From Natrialba magadii ATCC 43099 (GTDB taxonomy: Archaea; Halobacteriota; Halobacteria; Halobacteriales; Natrialbaceae), in assembly GCF_000025625.1 (NCBI RefSeq), contig NC_013922.1, positions 248,001 to 312,000 of the forward strand: 64,000 nucleotides of DNA, given 5' to 3'. Both the position numbers and the translations under genes were made by a program. A model generated the notes under the pieces. The model was not told where the DNA came from, searched no databases, and saw nothing but the letters and a program-made list of their open reading frames with translations. This document shows, piece by piece, positions 8,541 through 18,776 of this stretch. Positions within the stretch are counted from its first letter, which is position 1. The number at the start of each line of letters is the position of its first letter.

Positions 8541-11024
8541 CTACATCAGGTAGAACAGTGGGAACAGCAGGACCCACACGATGTCGACGAAGTGCCAGTA
8601 GAGTCCGAAGAACTCCACCGGGCGGTGGTCCTCGAGGTACGCATCGACGCTGATGATCCGGTAGATCATGAACACGGCGATGAACAGGCCGAGGATCACG
8701 TGGAGTGCGTGCAGGCCAGTCGTGACGTAGTAGATCGAGTACTCGAGGCCGTACCACCAGTACTCGCCCTCAGCGAACTTCACGCTGTACTCGTAGGCCT
8801 TCACGCCCATGAACGTCAGGCCAAGCAGGAGCGTCGCCGTCATGGCGCCGAGAAGCCCCTTCTTGTTCTTCCGTTCGGCCATTACGAGCGCGAGGATGAC
8901 CGTAAAGCTCGAGGTGAGCAACACATAGGTGTTGAGCAGCCCTGGCCAGGAAGCAAAGGGCACAGTCGTCCACTCGTGCCAGCCCATGTGGATGCGCATG
9001 AAGACGTACGCACCGATGACGGCACCGAAGACGACAACGTCAGACGCCAGGAACACCCAGACACCGAACTTGGTGTTGCCGACACCGCCGAACGGCCACC
9101 GCTCTGCAATGTTCATCTCCGGCACTTCGAAGTTCTCCATGCCGAATTTGTACAGCGTCACGCCCATGATACCGATCCCGACCAGCGTCAGAATCGGATA
9201 CATGATGTTTGGCTCAGCAGCGATGCCAGTCATCCCTTCGGGTGGGTTCGGCGTTCCCTCGGCGAAGTCGATGATGTACGGCGTCAGCCCCGACAGACCG
9301 AGGAAGAACACGAACGTCCCGACACCGATACCGAACGGCCAGATGCTGGCGTGGTCGGCGTGTTCTTCTTCGTGCTCGATCGTCGCTTCGGCTGTGTTGC
9401 CCTGTCCGTGTGCGACCCCGCCGTCCGTCGCGGCTGGCGAGTTCTCGACGAACTCGAGTCGGCCGCTGGCGTAGCTTGGGCGCCCGTCCCAGTTCTCGAG
9501 CGGCGGTGGGGATGGAATTGCCCACTCGGCCGTTCGGGAGAACTCCCACGGGTTGTCGGGAGCGTCGGGACCGGAGATCCAGCTCTTTGCGAACGTCAGG
9601 ATCATGATCAGGAACGACGCGCCGAGGATGAACGCCCCGACGGTCGCGATCCGGTGGTAGATCAGCGCACCCTCGGCGAAGTGGAAGACACGTCGTGGCG
9701 TCTCCCAGGCGAGGAACATCGGGAAGTACAGCATGTTGAACCCGATGAAGTAGACTGCGAAGTTGAGTTTGCCCAGCGTTTCGGAGTACATCTTTCCGGT
9801 GATCTTTGGCCACCAGTAGTAGAGGCCGGCGACCAGTGCGGTCACACCGGAGACCATCACGTAGTGGAAGTGGGCAACGACCCAGTAGGTGCCACGGAAC
9901 TCATAGTCCAGCACGACGGCACCGAGGAAGACCCCGGTAATACCGCCGAGGATGAACAGCACGAGCGCACCGAGGCTGAACAGGAACGGGGTCGTGAATC
10001 GCACGCGTCCCTTGACCATCGTGTAGATCAGCGCGAAGACCATCAGGTCGAACGGCAACGAGATCCCGATGGTCGTCGCCATCATCAGCGTCTTGATCTC
10101 CAGGTTGATGGTCGTCAGGAACATGTGGTGCATCCAGACGAGGAACGACTGGACGGCCACGAGGACCATCGCGATGATGACCCACTTGCGGCCGACGAGG
10201 CGTCGTCCGGTGAACGTCTGGAACGTCTCGAACATAATCCCCAGTGCGGGGAAGAAGACGATGTACACCTCTGGGTGACCGAAGAACCAGAACAGGTGTG
10301 CCCACAGCAGGCCCGACCCCTGGTCCGTCGCGAAGTACTGCGTCAGTAAGACGCGGTCGGCCGTCAACAGCAACAGCGCGGCGAGTAGTGCCGCGAAGGC
10401 GAACAGCATCATCCAGACGGTCAGGAGCCACGACCACGTGAACATCGGCATGTTCCAGAGGCCGAGCCCCTCAGCACGGGAGCGATGAATCGTCACGAGG
10501 AAGTTCACCGTCCCGATCGTGATCGAAATCACGAACAGCATGAGCCCGAGGATGACGGCGTTGCCACCCGTTGTCGCCTCCATTGCGGGTGTGTACGTCG
10601 GCACGTTCAGTGGCGCGTACATCGTCCATCCACCAGCGAAGGTTCCTTGCTGGAAGAACGAGATGACCACCATCACGCCCGAGAACAGGTAGAACCAGTA
10701 ACTCAGGGCGTTCATCCGCGGGAACGCGAGGTCCTTCGCACCGATCTGCAGCGGCACGAGATAATTCGCGAATCCGGAGGCGATCGGTGAGAGGAACCAG
10801 AACACCATCAACAGCCCGTGTGTGGTGACTGCCTGGTTGAACTCGTTCCCGGACAGGATGCCGACCCCGCCCGGTTCCCACATCTGCACGCGGAAGATAA
10901 GCGCCATCGCTCCGCCCAGCAGGAGGAAGAAGATGGCGGTGGCGATATAGAGGATTCCGACGTCCTTGTGATTCGTCGTGACAAGCCAGCGCTTGACCGA
11001 CGTCATTGGTGGGAGATCAGCCAT
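8541..11024 (-). CDS. coxAC: cytochrome c oxidase subunit I-III fusion
   Basis: An 827-residue heme-copper oxidase core. The subunit I part (about 1-590) has the low-spin heme His in TTHGLLMVFW, the CuB/cross-linked Tyr motif GHPEVYIVFFPALG, the CuB His pair in WMHHMF, and the HFHYVM heme ligands. GHPEVY with Tyr points to an A-type oxidase. After an acidic linker rich in His and Glu (about 535-560), the C-terminal part (about 620-827) carries five helices of subunit III (VFLASDVVVFGAV onward). Such I-III fusions are known in archaea and some bacteria. It reduces oxygen to water at the membrane and pumps protons. Its ATG shares one base with the coxB stop (TAATG). Confidence 0.95.
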   Translation of the reverse strand: MADLPPMTSVKRWLVTTNHKDVGILYIATAIFFLLLGGAMALIFRVQMWEPGGVGILSGNEFNQAVTTHGLLMVFWFLSPIASGFANYLVPLQIGAKDLAFPRMNALSYWFYLFSGVMVVISFFQQGTFAGGWTMYAPLNVPTYTPAMEATTGGNAVILGLMLFVISITIGTVNFLVTIHRSRAEGLGLWNMPMFTWSWLLTVWMMLFAFAALLAALLLLTADRVLLTQYFATDQGSGLLWAHLFWFFGHPEVYIVFFPALGIMFETFQTFTGRRLVGRKWVIIAMVLVAVQSFLVWMHHMFLTTINLEIKTLMMATTIGISLPFDLMVFALIYTMVKGRVRFTTPFLFSLGALVLFILGGITGVFLGAVVLDYEFRGTYWVVAHFHYVMVSGVTALVAGLYYWWPKITGKMYSETLGKLNFAVYFIGFNMLYFPMFLAWETPRRVFHFAEGALIYHRIATVGAFILGASFLIMILTFAKSWISGPDAPDNPWEFSRTAEWAIPSPPPLENWDGRPSYASGRLEFVENSPAATDGGVAHGQGNTAEATIEHEEEHADHASIWPFGIGVGTFVFFLGLSGLTPYIIDFAEGTPNPPEGMTGIAAEPNIMYPILTLVGIGIMGVTLYKFGMENFEVPEMNIAERWPFGGVGNTKFGVWVFLASDVVVFGAVIGAYVFMRIHMGWHEWTTVPFASWPGLLNTYVLLTSSFTVILALVMAERKNKKGLLGAMTATLLLGLTFMGVKAYEYSVKFAEGEYWWYGLEYSIYYVTTGLHALHVILGLFIAVFMIYRIISVDAYLEDHRPVEFFGLYWHFVDIVWVLLFPLFYLM

Positions 11025-12088
11025 TATTCGTCACCTCCCTCGTTGTCGTCATCGGTTTCCTCGTCCTCTCCCTCGTCAGCTTCGTCGTTCGTTTCCGCTT
11101 CATCCTCTTCTTCATCATCGGTTTCGTCGTCTTCAGCTCCCAACTCGAGCGTGTAGGTCTCGTCAGTTGGACCGGTGAAGTCGACGGTCTCCTCGACCGT
11201 CTCGAACTCGTCGTCAGTCGAGGTGATGGTCAGTTCGTACGGCCCACCCTGTTCGATCTCACCGATCGTGATGGAGCCGTTCTCGAACTCGTCGTCAGCG
11301 TACGTGAAGCTGAGGTCCTCCTCGAACTGGTCGTTCTCCTCGTGGACGAGTTCGAGTTCGAAGCCATCAGTCACGCGTTCTTCAGCCTCGTCCTCGAGTG
11401 TGATATCCATCGTGAGCTGTTCGTCAACCCACTGTTCGAACTCCTCTTCGGAGCGAACGTCGACGTCAGCAGTCATGCCGGAGTGGCCAAAGCCACACAG
11501 TTCGAAGCACTCGATCAGGTACTCACCGTCTTCTTCGGCGACGAACCAGGTTTCGTCAGTCTCTCCCGGGATCGCGTCAGCCTTTACGCGAAGCTCTGAG
11601 ATCCCGAACGTGTGCCAGACGTCCCGTGATGTCACCTCTGTCCAGATCGGTGTATCAGCGGGAACGACGAGTTCACCGCCAGTCTCGATACCGTTCTCGT
11701 ATGCGAAGTCCCAGCCGAAGGACCAGCCTTCGACCTCGACCTCGAGTGCTTCCTCGTCAGGGGTGTCCGGTCCGTCCTCGACGACGAGGAGCATTCCGTA
11801 GGACCAAACCACCAGCGAAATGACGATGATGGCACTCAGTCCGAACGAGAGGAATAGCTTCTTACCGCCCTGTCCGCCTGTCGGAAGTTCTCCGAGCGTC
11901 GGCAGATCCTCGTCGGCTTTCGAGTCGCCGTTATCACGATACTTGTACGCGTTGTACAGGGTATACGCGATCACGACGACACCGACGAGCGTCCCGAGGC
12001 CGAGGAACACGAGGAAAATTTCCTCGAAGATCTCGACCCGGGTCTGCACCTGCATCGGAGTCGTGTATGCGTTGAAGATCGTATTCAC
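11024..12088 (-). CDS. coxB: cytochrome c oxidase subunit II with acidic C-terminal extension
   Basis: 354 residues. Two N-terminal transmembrane helices (about 20-45 and 75-105) precede a cupredoxin domain. The CuA site is clear: H in WHTFGISEL and CFELCGFGHSGM (Cys, Glu, Cys, His, Met). It takes electrons from a blue-copper or cytochrome donor and passes them to subunit I. After the usual end of the family (about residue 230) there is an extra beta-rich region followed by a Glu/Asp-rich tail, so the protein is over 100 residues longer than typical. First gene of the oxidase cluster. Confidence 0.93.
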   Translation of the reverse strand: MNTIFNAYTTPMQVQTRVEIFEEIFLVFLGLGTLVGVVVIAYTLYNAYKYRDNGDSKADEDLPTLGELPTGGQGGKKLFLSFGLSAIIVISLVVWSYGMLLVVEDGPDTPDEEALEVEVEGWSFGWDFAYENGIETGGELVVPADTPIWTEVTSRDVWHTFGISELRVKADAIPGETDETWFVAEEDGEYLIECFELCGFGHSGMTADVDVRSEEEFEQWVDEQLTMDITLEDEAEERVTDGFELELVHEENDQFEEDLSFTYADDEFENGSITIGEIEQGGPYELTITSTDDEFETVEETVDFTGPTDETYTLELGAEDDETDDEEEDEAETNDEADEGEDEETDDDNEGGDE

Positions 12089-12611
12089 CTCTATTGGAGC
12101 CGCCTATATGTCGGACGGTGGTTTCCGGGACCACTTATCTATTTGGAAACGGGCCGACGCGTTCAGAGTCGCCAAATGCTGTCTGTCGGTGGCTCGCGTC
12201 AGCATAGTGTGCCCGTCGACATGGTCCTCGGATGGTCTGTAGGGACCTTCCCTCTTCTTTCTATCGTTGCCGGAGTACGGGTGCCGTTAGCAAACCGGTG
12301 CATCGGCGGCTAGCAGCGATCCCAACGCGAACAGGTTCGGTCATACCCGAACAGTGACCAGGGCATCGATCGTAGGACACGTCATTCATCATCTGTTCTC
12401 GCTCGCGCGCGGGTCACCATTATTTCGAGCAGACAACGGCCAATAGTAGCGACAGATCTGTCATCCGAATGGAATAGATATCGGACAGACACCACAGCAG
12501 AACGACACTGCTGCCACAGACACCGATCACACTCTTCGTTTATCGCTTTCACCGCTCTCAGATCGGTGTTCGGAGCGCAATCCTCTATACCCTTGCTCTC
12601 CAAGACAGGGT
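12089..12611. other. 523-base intergenic region
   Basis: Divergent spacer between coxB and the amphi-Trp gene. A short minus-strand open frame (12382-12603) covers part of it but has unusual Cys/Arg composition and no family match that I recognise. Promoters for both flanking genes should lie here, yet I see no outstanding operator. Confidence 0.4.
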
Positions 12612-12902
12612 ATGCCAGAAGATGTCCTCTTCAAATTCGAACAGGAACTGAGCCGCGACGAGATTGCCGCGTACCTCCGTGCCGCAGCCGACAACTTAGA
12701 ACAGGGCGACGATATCACCCTCTCCGCAGGGTCGGATTCGGTCACGATGTCCCCACCAGCCAATCCCACCTTCGAGATCAAAGCCGAACACGAGTACTCG
12801 GACGAATCCGATCCCGGCGAATTCAGCATCGAGTTCGAACTCGAGTGGAAGAAGGGAGCAGACACCGACGACTCGGCAGACGGTTCGTTGCAGATCGAGT
12901 GA
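12612..12902 (+). CDS. amphi-Trp domain protein
   Basis: A 96-residue acidic protein with the amphi-Trp pattern: an N-terminal 'LFKFEQELSRDEIAAYLRAAADNLE' helix region, a beta stretch, and the diagnostic C-terminal FELEWKKG. The family is small, cytosolic and widespread in haloarchaea; its function is not established. A TATA-like tctatacc lies about 25 bases before the ATG, favouring a leaderless transcript. Confidence 0.85.
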   Translation: MPEDVLFKFEQELSRDEIAAYLRAAADNLEQGDDITLSAGSDSVTMSPPANPTFEIKAEHEYSDESDPGEFSIEFELEWKKGADTDDSADGSLQIE

Positions 12903-12965
12903 TCGGTCTCGGTGCGGAGACAGGGGTCGGGAGGCGAGACACGTCCGACAAATCAGTCACTCGAC

Positions 12966-13541
12966 TCAGAGTTTGACGACCCACACCCGAAACGACGACG
13001 GCAATCCGTACACTGTCTGGAAAACGGCGTCGATGAACTGTCCGATTCGGTTCGGATCCGCCTTTGCGCTGACGTGAACGTTGACGCCGTCGGCGTTTTC
13101 GGGGCGGGCAATTTCCTCGATTTTGAACACTGGAAAGTCGTTCAACAGTTGCTTCAGCCGGTCGAGTTCGTCGTCCGTACAGTCGAGGTTGATCGTGCCG
13201 TCTCCGAACTGGAGCCACGGGATGCCGAGTGATGGATCCAGGTCGTGTTCAGCCTGGGTTTCAGTGGTTGATCCGTCGTCATGACTGCCCCCGTCACCGC
13301 CTCTTTCTCCATTTCTACTGCCTACTCCACTGCCATCTTCACCCTCACCTTCACATTCACTTTCTGCACCGTCGGCACCATCACGCTCGAGTGCCGTCTC
13401 AGATTCAGCTGTACGTGCGTCGAATACACTCTCGTCCGCTTCGAACGTGACGAACCCGCTCGCACGCGTTCGGTGTGCTGTAATGGCGTCGACGTACAGC
13501 TTCCGGCGTGCTGCGGGTTCCGCGGCATCGAATCTGGTCAT
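12966..13541 (-). CDS. conserved haloarchaeal hypothetical protein
   Basis: 191 residues. A conserved-looking N-terminal 35 residues ([18 protein letters not shown] ...) and C-terminal 85 residues (from [18 protein letters not shown]) are joined by a low-complexity Gly/Glu/Ser linker (about 50-95). No catalytic motif visible. It lies divergently from adk with about 60 bases between starts. The function is unknown. Confidence 0.65.
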   Translation of the reverse strand: MTRFDAAEPAARRKLYVDAITAHRTRASGFVTFEADESVFDARTAESETALERDGADGAESECEGEGEDGSGVGSRNGERGGDGGSHDDGSTTETQAEHDLDPSLGIPWLQFGDGTINLDCTDDELDRLKQLLNDFPVFKIEEIARPENADGVNVHVSAKADPNRIGQFIDAVFQTVYGLPSSFRVWVVKL

Positions 13542-13600
13542 ACAGCAGTAGATGTCCCCGTTTCTTTAAGCCTTTATGCGCTGGCGCTGAACGAGTAGCT

Positions 13601-14236
13601 ATGGCACAGCCACGAATCTTGATTCTCGGGGCTCCCGGGGCAGGCAAAGGGACACAGAGTGCAAACATCTCCGACGAGTTCGACGTCGAACACGTCACGA
13701 CCGGTGACGCACTCCGCTCGAACAAGCAGATGGATATCTCGGATATGGATACGGAGTACGATACGCCTGGTGAGTACATGGATCAGGGCGAACTCGTCCC
13801 CGACGAGGTCGTCAACGCTATCGTCGACGAGGCGCTTTCCCAGGCTGACGGCTTCGTCCTCGACGGCTACCCGCGGAACCTAGAGCAGGCGGAGGAACTC
13901 GAGGACATGACCGATCTCGACGTCGTGCTCTACCTCGACGTCAGCGAGGAGGAACTCGTTCACCGCCTCACCGGACGTCGGATGGACCCCGAAACCGGTG
14001 AGATCTACCACGTCGAGTACAACCCGCCGGAGGACCCCGAAGTCGAGGACCGTCTCGAACAGCGCGAGGACGATACCGAGGAGACCGTCCGAGAGCGACT
14101 TCGCGTCTACCGAGAGAACACGGAACCAGTCGTGGAGTACTACGACGACCAGGGGACACTCGAGCGTGTCGACGGCGAGCAGGCACCCGACGACGTCTGG
14201 GAGTCAGTAAAAGAGACGATCGAAGACGCAGCGTAA
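13601..14236 (+). CDS. adk: adenylate kinase
   Basis: A 211-residue protein that converts ATP and AMP to two ADP. The P-loop [10 protein letters not shown] is at residues 10-19, followed by the AMP-binding TTGDALR, the [14 protein letters not shown] core motif, and the LID region [20 protein letters not shown] chose the ATG at 13601, because the upstream in-frame extension lacks family similarity and runs through the promoter. In haloarchaea adk usually precedes the DUF106 insertase, cmk and cbf5 genes; here an opposite-strand pilin-like gene separates it from them. Confidence 0.96.
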   Translation: MAQPRILILGAPGAGKGTQSANISDEFDVEHVTTGDALRSNKQMDISDMDTEYDTPGEYMDQGELVPDEVVNAIVDEALSQADGFVLDGYPRNLEQAEELEDMTDLDVVLYLDVSEEELVHRLTGRRMDPETGEIYHVEYNPPEDPEVEDRLEQREDDTEETVRERLRVYRENTEPVVEYYDDQGTLERVDGEQAPDDVWESVKETIEDAA

Positions 14237-14242
14237 CGGCTT

Positions 14243-15736
14243 CTAGTTGTTTTCGATATCGATCTCGTACTCAGCGATATTGAGGTAGGTGAGCTGTGGT
14301 GCTGGTTCGAATCCTTCGGGGATAACCTCAATTTCGCCATTCTCGATAGCCGTCGGTGTCAGTGCATTTGTTGGCGTATCAAAGTAGATAGAGTTCGCAA
14401 TGATCGCTCCTTCGAATGAAAATCCACCACCACCAGTGAATTGGACTTGGTACTCATGTTGGTTACTACTTTCTGTGTTAAATTCATCACTAGCAACGTA
14501 GATAAGTCCCTGAAAGTCATTCCCCGAATTATGGAAGTTGACGGTTGATGAGGATGTTCCGTAGAGCTGGATTGCCTCTACAGTATCACAGCTACCGATG
14601 GTCCTCACGTCTCCGTCGCCGAGAGTAAAGTCATCCTTTGCGTATATTTTCAGACTGTGTTCCCCGCCGCCACACTGTGAAACCGTTATATTCTCGCCAC
14701 TGTCTACACTTCCGTTAACAACGACAACTGCATCTCCGTCTTCCAGGCTGAAGTCGTAGTGTTCATCTCCGTCAAGGCTCTCTTCGTAGTATGCTCCACT
14801 GGGATTAGATTCACTGTCATCCAGTCGCGGTTCGTCGTCTTCGAACTCGTCTATCAGTTGTTGAATGGTATCGTCCAGATCGGGGAAATCTGCCTCATTG
14901 ACTTCTTCGAGGTTATTTCCTGACGCATGTCCCGAGCCAACGTAATCGTCATTTGGGAGTGAGACACTGTCTGAGAACGCGTTCTCAACATCCTCATGGC
15001 CCAGTTTGATTTTCAGCACTCCCTCGTCGTTCTCGTCACCATAGCACTCCTTCTGTATTGCTGTATCACCCGCCTGATTGGAAAAGTGCTGTTCCCATCC
15101 CAGACAGTACTCACTCTCAATCTCGATGAAGATGTGGTCGTCCCTGATGTAGTTCATCTCGTTGGGTTCTGCGTCAATCTGATCGACTGTGATCTCTCCC
15201 GAATCGATCGTTTTGTTTTCCGCAAGTTCGACCACCGGGAACGACAGCGTGTTCGTCTGGTGGTTGTAGTAAACTGGCGGCACCGACAGAACTCTGGTCT
15301 GCTCACCGGTTTCTCGGAAAACGGCACCGCCCTCGTAGGCAACCCGCGTCCCGTCGTCGCTCTCGTACTCGATTGTTCCAATCGTTCCGTTGGCGATATC
15401 TGTTCTGTTTTCACCACTGTATTCTTCCGCCCAAATTTCGTACGTCGCAGAATCGTGGTGTGCAATCGCACCGTGTTCGCCCGCGTTTAGATCAGAGGTT
15501 TGAACCACATCACTAGTCGTCGTCGTTGAGGAAATTTGTTGCCCTAACTCAACGAACGCCTGTTCGATCTGCTCCTGCTCGGATTGCTGTTCCGTACCAG
15601 TGATGACATCCCCTGCGACAAGCAGGACGCCAACACTGCCTGCCGCGACCATGCCAATCAGCAAGACGATACCCAGCAGGGACGACTGGGCACGCTCCGA
15701 CGGCCACGCGGAATCCACCCCACGTTGGACACTCAT
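14243..15736 (-). CDS. DUF7289-like secreted protein with pilin-type N-terminus
   Basis: 497 residues. The N-terminus (SERAQSSLLGIVLLIGMVAAG) resembles the class III signal peptide and hydrophobic stem of haloarchaeal pilin-like proteins, followed by a long extracellular, Ser/Thr- and acid-rich beta body. Haloarchaeal proteins of this form are grouped as DUF7289. It has a lower GC level than adk and DUF106 and is inserted between them on the opposite strand, which suggests later acquisition. Surface or pilus-associated role is inference. Confidence 0.7.
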   Translation of the reverse strand: MSVQRGVDSAWPSERAQSSLLGIVLLIGMVAAGSVGVLLVAGDVITGTEQQSEQEQIEQAFVELGQQISSTTTTSDVVQTSDLNAGEHGAIAHHDSATYEIWAEEYSGENRTDIANGTIGTIEYESDDGTRVAYEGGAVFRETGEQTRVLSVPPVYYNHQTNTLSFPVVELAENKTIDSGEITVDQIDAEPNEMNYIRDDHIFIEIESEYCLGWEQHFSNQAGDTAIQKECYGDENDEGVLKIKLGHEDVENAFSDSVSLPNDDYVGSGHASGNNLEEVNEADFPDLDDTIQQLIDEFEDDEPRLDDSESNPSGAYYEESLDGDEHYDFSLEDGDAVVVVNGSVDSGENITVSQCGGGEHSLKIYAKDDFTLGDGDVRTIGSCDTVEAIQLYGTSSSTVNFHNSGNDFQGLIYVASDEFNTESSNQHEYQVQFTGGGGFSFEGAIIANSIYFDTPTNALTPTAIENGEIEVIPEGFEPAPQLTYLNIAEYEIDIENN

Positions 15737-15948
15737 ACGCGCTTAACAATCTCTCATGGTTATAATACAATCGGTCGATCAAACACTTCACCACTGTTTA
15801 TCTATTCTCTATTTTGGTGAAGTTTACCGCTACCGAGCTGTTACACTCACTATGATGCGGGTCGGTCCTCGTACCGCGACAAGTCGGCAGCCGACCTCCG
15901 AAGATAAACACTTGTATACCGAACCTGCCCTAGCCCTAGGATAACCAG

Positions 15949-16905
15949 ATGACACGTACAGCCGAAAAGATCAATTCGCTCGTTCGGGAGGACTCCTCGA
16001 TGACCGAGGCACTCGAGTCCATCCGGACGAAAGCCGACGAAAACGGCGGCGAAGTCCAGTGGGGCGACGTCAACGATGACCTGACGAGCGGACAGTGGGG
16101 TCGGCTGATCGAGAAGGGTATATTGGTCGATGGCGACGAGGGATTCGAAATCGCCGACCGTGACGCCTACGACGAGGCGCTCGATGGTGATGGGTCCGGT
16201 TCGTCGTTCGCCGACGCAGACGTCGACATCGACGCGGAAGCATCCAAGTGGTCCCAGTGGGACAAACTCGCTGGTGTCGGGTCGCTCCTGTTGATGTTCG
16301 GGTACTGGCTCGACCCCGTTCGTGACACGGTTGGTGGGACGCTCAACCTCGCGCTCGGTCCACTCGATGCCGCGCTGCCGTTCTACGCCGTTATCCTCTC
16401 CGTTGCGCTCCTGACGGGGCTCTATTCGACGCTGCTGCAGGCGAACTTGATGAACCCCGAGGTGCTCGGCAAGTACCAGAAGCGGATGAAAGCGATGCAG
16501 GACAAACAGCAAGACGTCCGCGACCGCAAGAAGGAAGCCGAGGAACGCGGCGCGAGCGAGGCCGAACTCGAACGTCTCGAGAACGAACTCGAGGAGGTCC
16601 GCGAGGAGCAGATGGAGGCCATGGCCGAGAACATGGGGATGTTCAAAGAGCAGATCCGCCCGATGGTCTGGATTATGCTGTTTACCATCCCAATCTTCCT
16701 GTGGATGTACTGGAAGATCCACGATGGGAACGTCGCCAGTACTGAGTGGACCGTCGTGATGCCGATTGTCGGCGTCGTTGACTGGACTGACGGTATCATC
16801 GGCCCGATGCCGGCCTGGATCCTCTGGTACTTCCTGTGCTCGATGGGCTTCACCCAGCTGCTCCGGAAGTCGCTCAACATCGATATGACGCCGTCGACCA
16901 CCTGA
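15949..16905 (+). CDS. DUF106 / EMC3-like membrane insertase
   Basis: 318 residues. An N-terminal soluble domain (1-95) precedes a YidC/Oxa1-superfamily core with three hydrophobic segments (about 120-155, 225-245, 285-305) and a long charged coiled coil between the first two (KRMKAMQDKQQDVRDRKKEA region). DUF106 proteins are archaeal relatives of EMC3, GET1 and TMCO1 that insert membrane proteins. It is followed by cmk and cbf5, the standard haloarchaeal neighbourhood. Confidence 0.9.
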   Translation: MTRTAEKINSLVREDSSMTEALESIRTKADENGGEVQWGDVNDDLTSGQWGRLIEKGILVDGDEGFEIADRDAYDEALDGDGSGSSFADADVDIDAEASKWSQWDKLAGVGSLLLMFGYWLDPVRDTVGGTLNLALGPLDAALPFYAVILSVALLTGLYSTLLQANLMNPEVLGKYQKRMKAMQDKQQDVRDRKKEAEERGASEAELERLENELEEVREEQMEAMAENMGMFKEQIRPMVWIMLFTIPIFLWMYWKIHDGNVASTEWTVVMPIVGVVDWTDGIIGPMPAWILWYFLCSMGFTQLLRKSLNIDMTPSTT

Positions 16906-17189
16906 ACAGTATCGCTTCGAGGACTCCGAGTTGCGAGTGACGACGGGTTTCAGGCGCGGAGCAGAAACCCAGTATCCAGTAGATAGCCCGACCGTCTTTT
17001 CGGCCCCGTTCGATTTTCTCGATTGCTGGCACGGTCATCGCTCGCTGCTGTTTGCGGCGTTGGCACCCACAAGTTTGCTACACCTCATGTACGACACAGA
17101 AACACGATGTCGCTGAATCGTGGTGTCACATCCGACACCAGCCGTTTCTGATTCAAAACCCCTTTTACCCGGCACGTCGCAGATTGGAT

Positions 17190-17765
17190 ATGTTACTCAC
17201 CGTCTCTGGCCCGCCAGGTAGCGGGAAGAGCACCACCGCAGGATTGCTCGCTGACGCGTTCGATCTCGACCACGTCAGCGGCGGCGACATCTTCCGCGAG
17301 CTCGCAGACGAGCGCGGCTACACCCCACTCGAGTTCAACAAACTCGCCGAGGAGAACGACCAGATCGACCGCGATCTCGACCGACGACTCTGCGAAATCG
17401 CCGTCGAAGAGGACGACCTAGTACTCGAGTCCCGGCTGGCCGGCTGGCTCGCCGGCGATCAGGCGGACTTTCGTTTCTGGCTCGATGCGCCGCCGGCGGT
17501 TCGTGGCGAGCGAATCGGCGAGCGCGAGGAGAAGGATCCAGACCGTGCGACCGAGGAAACCCAGGCTCGCGAGGCGAGCGAGGCCCAGCGCTACGAGGAG
17601 TACTACGGCATCGACATTCGCGACCTGACCATCTACGACCTCTCGGTCAACACAGCTCGCTGGGAGCCCGATGCCGTCCTCGATATGCTCGTCACGGCTG
17701 TCGAGGAGTACGACGCCACGGGCGACGAAGGCCAGGCAACCGTCCCTCTCGAGTACGATATCTAG
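17190..17765 (+). CDS. cmk: cytidylate kinase
   Basis: 191 residues, the short archaeal form. The P-loop is [10 protein letters not shown] at residues 6-15, followed by [12 protein letters not shown] and the [14 protein letters not shown] segment. It phosphorylates CMP/dCMP with ATP. I chose the ATG directly before the P-loop strand; the longer upstream frame runs through the promoter. It is followed after one base by cbf5, so the two are co-transcribed. Confidence 0.93.
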   Translation: MLLTVSGPPGSGKSTTAGLLADAFDLDHVSGGDIFRELADERGYTPLEFNKLAEENDQIDRDLDRRLCEIAVEEDDLVLESRLAGWLAGDQADFRFWLDAPPAVRGERIGEREEKDPDRATEETQAREASEAQRYEEYYGIDIRDLTIYDLSVNTARWEPDAVLDMLVTAVEEYDATGDEGQATVPLEYDI

Positions 17766-17766
17766 C

Positions 17767-18711
17767 ATGAGTCAGCGCCAGCGTCTCCGCCCTGCTCCGG
17801 GTGATCGTACACCGGCCGAACTCCTGCAGTTCGGCGTCGTCAACCTCGATAAGCCACCCGGTCCCTCCTCACACCAGGTCAGTGGCTGGCTTCGCGATGC
17901 CGTCGCAGATGCGCTGGCCGAGGCCGACCAGAGTGAGGACAGCGACACCAGCCCGACCATCGACCAGGCCGCCCACGCCGGCACGCTCGATCCCAAAGTC
18001 ACCGGCTGCCTGCCGACTATGCTTGGCGACGCAACCCGACTCGCGCAGGTATTCCTCGAGGGACACAAGGAGTACGTGGCGGTACTCGAGTGCCACGGCT
18101 CGATTCCGGCTGACGTCGAATCGACCGTCGCCGAGTTCGAGGGGCCGATTTACCAGAAGCCGCCGCGAAAGAGTGCGGTGTCGCGTCGACTCCGCGTGCG
18201 CGAGATTTACGAGTTGGACGTCCTCGAACAGGGCGACCGGCAGCTACTGTTGCGGATTCGCTGTGAGAGTGGCACCTACGTTCGAAAGCTCTGTCACGAC
18301 CTCGGACTGGCACTTGGCACTGGTGGGCACATGGGGCATCTGCGGCGCACGGCGACGTCACCGTTCGACGATACGGACCTCTACACTGCGACGGAGTTCC
18401 TCGATGCGCTCGCGTTCTGGCTCGAGGACGACGATCCGAGTCTGCTGTACGACATCGTCGATCCTGCCGAGCGGATCCTGGAAGAGATTCCGCATCTCGT
18501 TATCGACTCGACGGCTGCGCGAGAGGTCGCAGAGGGTGCACCGGTCTACGCGCCAGGGGTGCGGAAGGTAGTAGCCGACACCGCACTCGAGCGCGGTGAT
18601 CTCGTTGCTTGTTATACGCAGGTGGGATCGGCGGTCTGTCTCGGCAAGATGGTCGGCGATCCTGACGCAGAATCTGGTGTGGTCGTCGATCTAGAGCGGG
18701 TTCTCGTCTGA
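17767..18711 (+). CDS. truB: tRNA/rRNA pseudouridine synthase, Cbf5/TruB family
   Basis: 314 residues. The catalytic Asp lies in HAGTLDPKVTGCLP (near residue 78), preceded by NLDKPPGPSSHQV and followed by the KEYVAVLECHG and RIRCESGTYVRKLCHDLG motifs. A PUA domain forms the C-terminus (about 240-310). In archaea this protein is the catalytic subunit of H/ACA guide RNPs, and it can also make Psi55 in tRNA. The gene begins one base after the cmk stop. Confidence 0.94.
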   Translation: MSQRQRLRPAPGDRTPAELLQFGVVNLDKPPGPSSHQVSGWLRDAVADALAEADQSEDSDTSPTIDQAAHAGTLDPKVTGCLPTMLGDATRLAQVFLEGHKEYVAVLECHGSIPADVESTVAEFEGPIYQKPPRKSAVSRRLRVREIYELDVLEQGDRQLLLRIRCESGTYVRKLCHDLGLALGTGGHMGHLRRTATSPFDDTDLYTATEFLDALAFWLEDDDPSLLYDIVDPAERILEEIPHLVIDSTAAREVAEGAPVYAPGVRKVVADTALERGDLVACYTQVGSAVCLGKMVGDPDAESGVVVDLERVLV

Positions 18712-18776
18712 GGCGCAGTGTCCATGACAATCTGAAACGACACGCTTAAACAGCAGACACTCATCGTATCACGTGC

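Noticed and set aside
8394-10349. 651-codon plus-strand open frame opposite the oxidase gene
   Set aside because: Full overlap with coxAC, composition rich in His, Arg and Asp as expected of an antisense GC-rich shadow; no family motif.
12382-12603. 73-codon minus-strand frame between coxB and the amphi-Trp gene
   Set aside because: Unusual Cys/Arg content and low acidity for a haloarchaeal protein; overlaps the expected promoter of the amphi-Trp gene.
15850-16722. 290-codon minus-strand frame opposite DUF106
   Set aside because: Antisense shadow; DUF106 is well supported by its membrane topology and neighbours.
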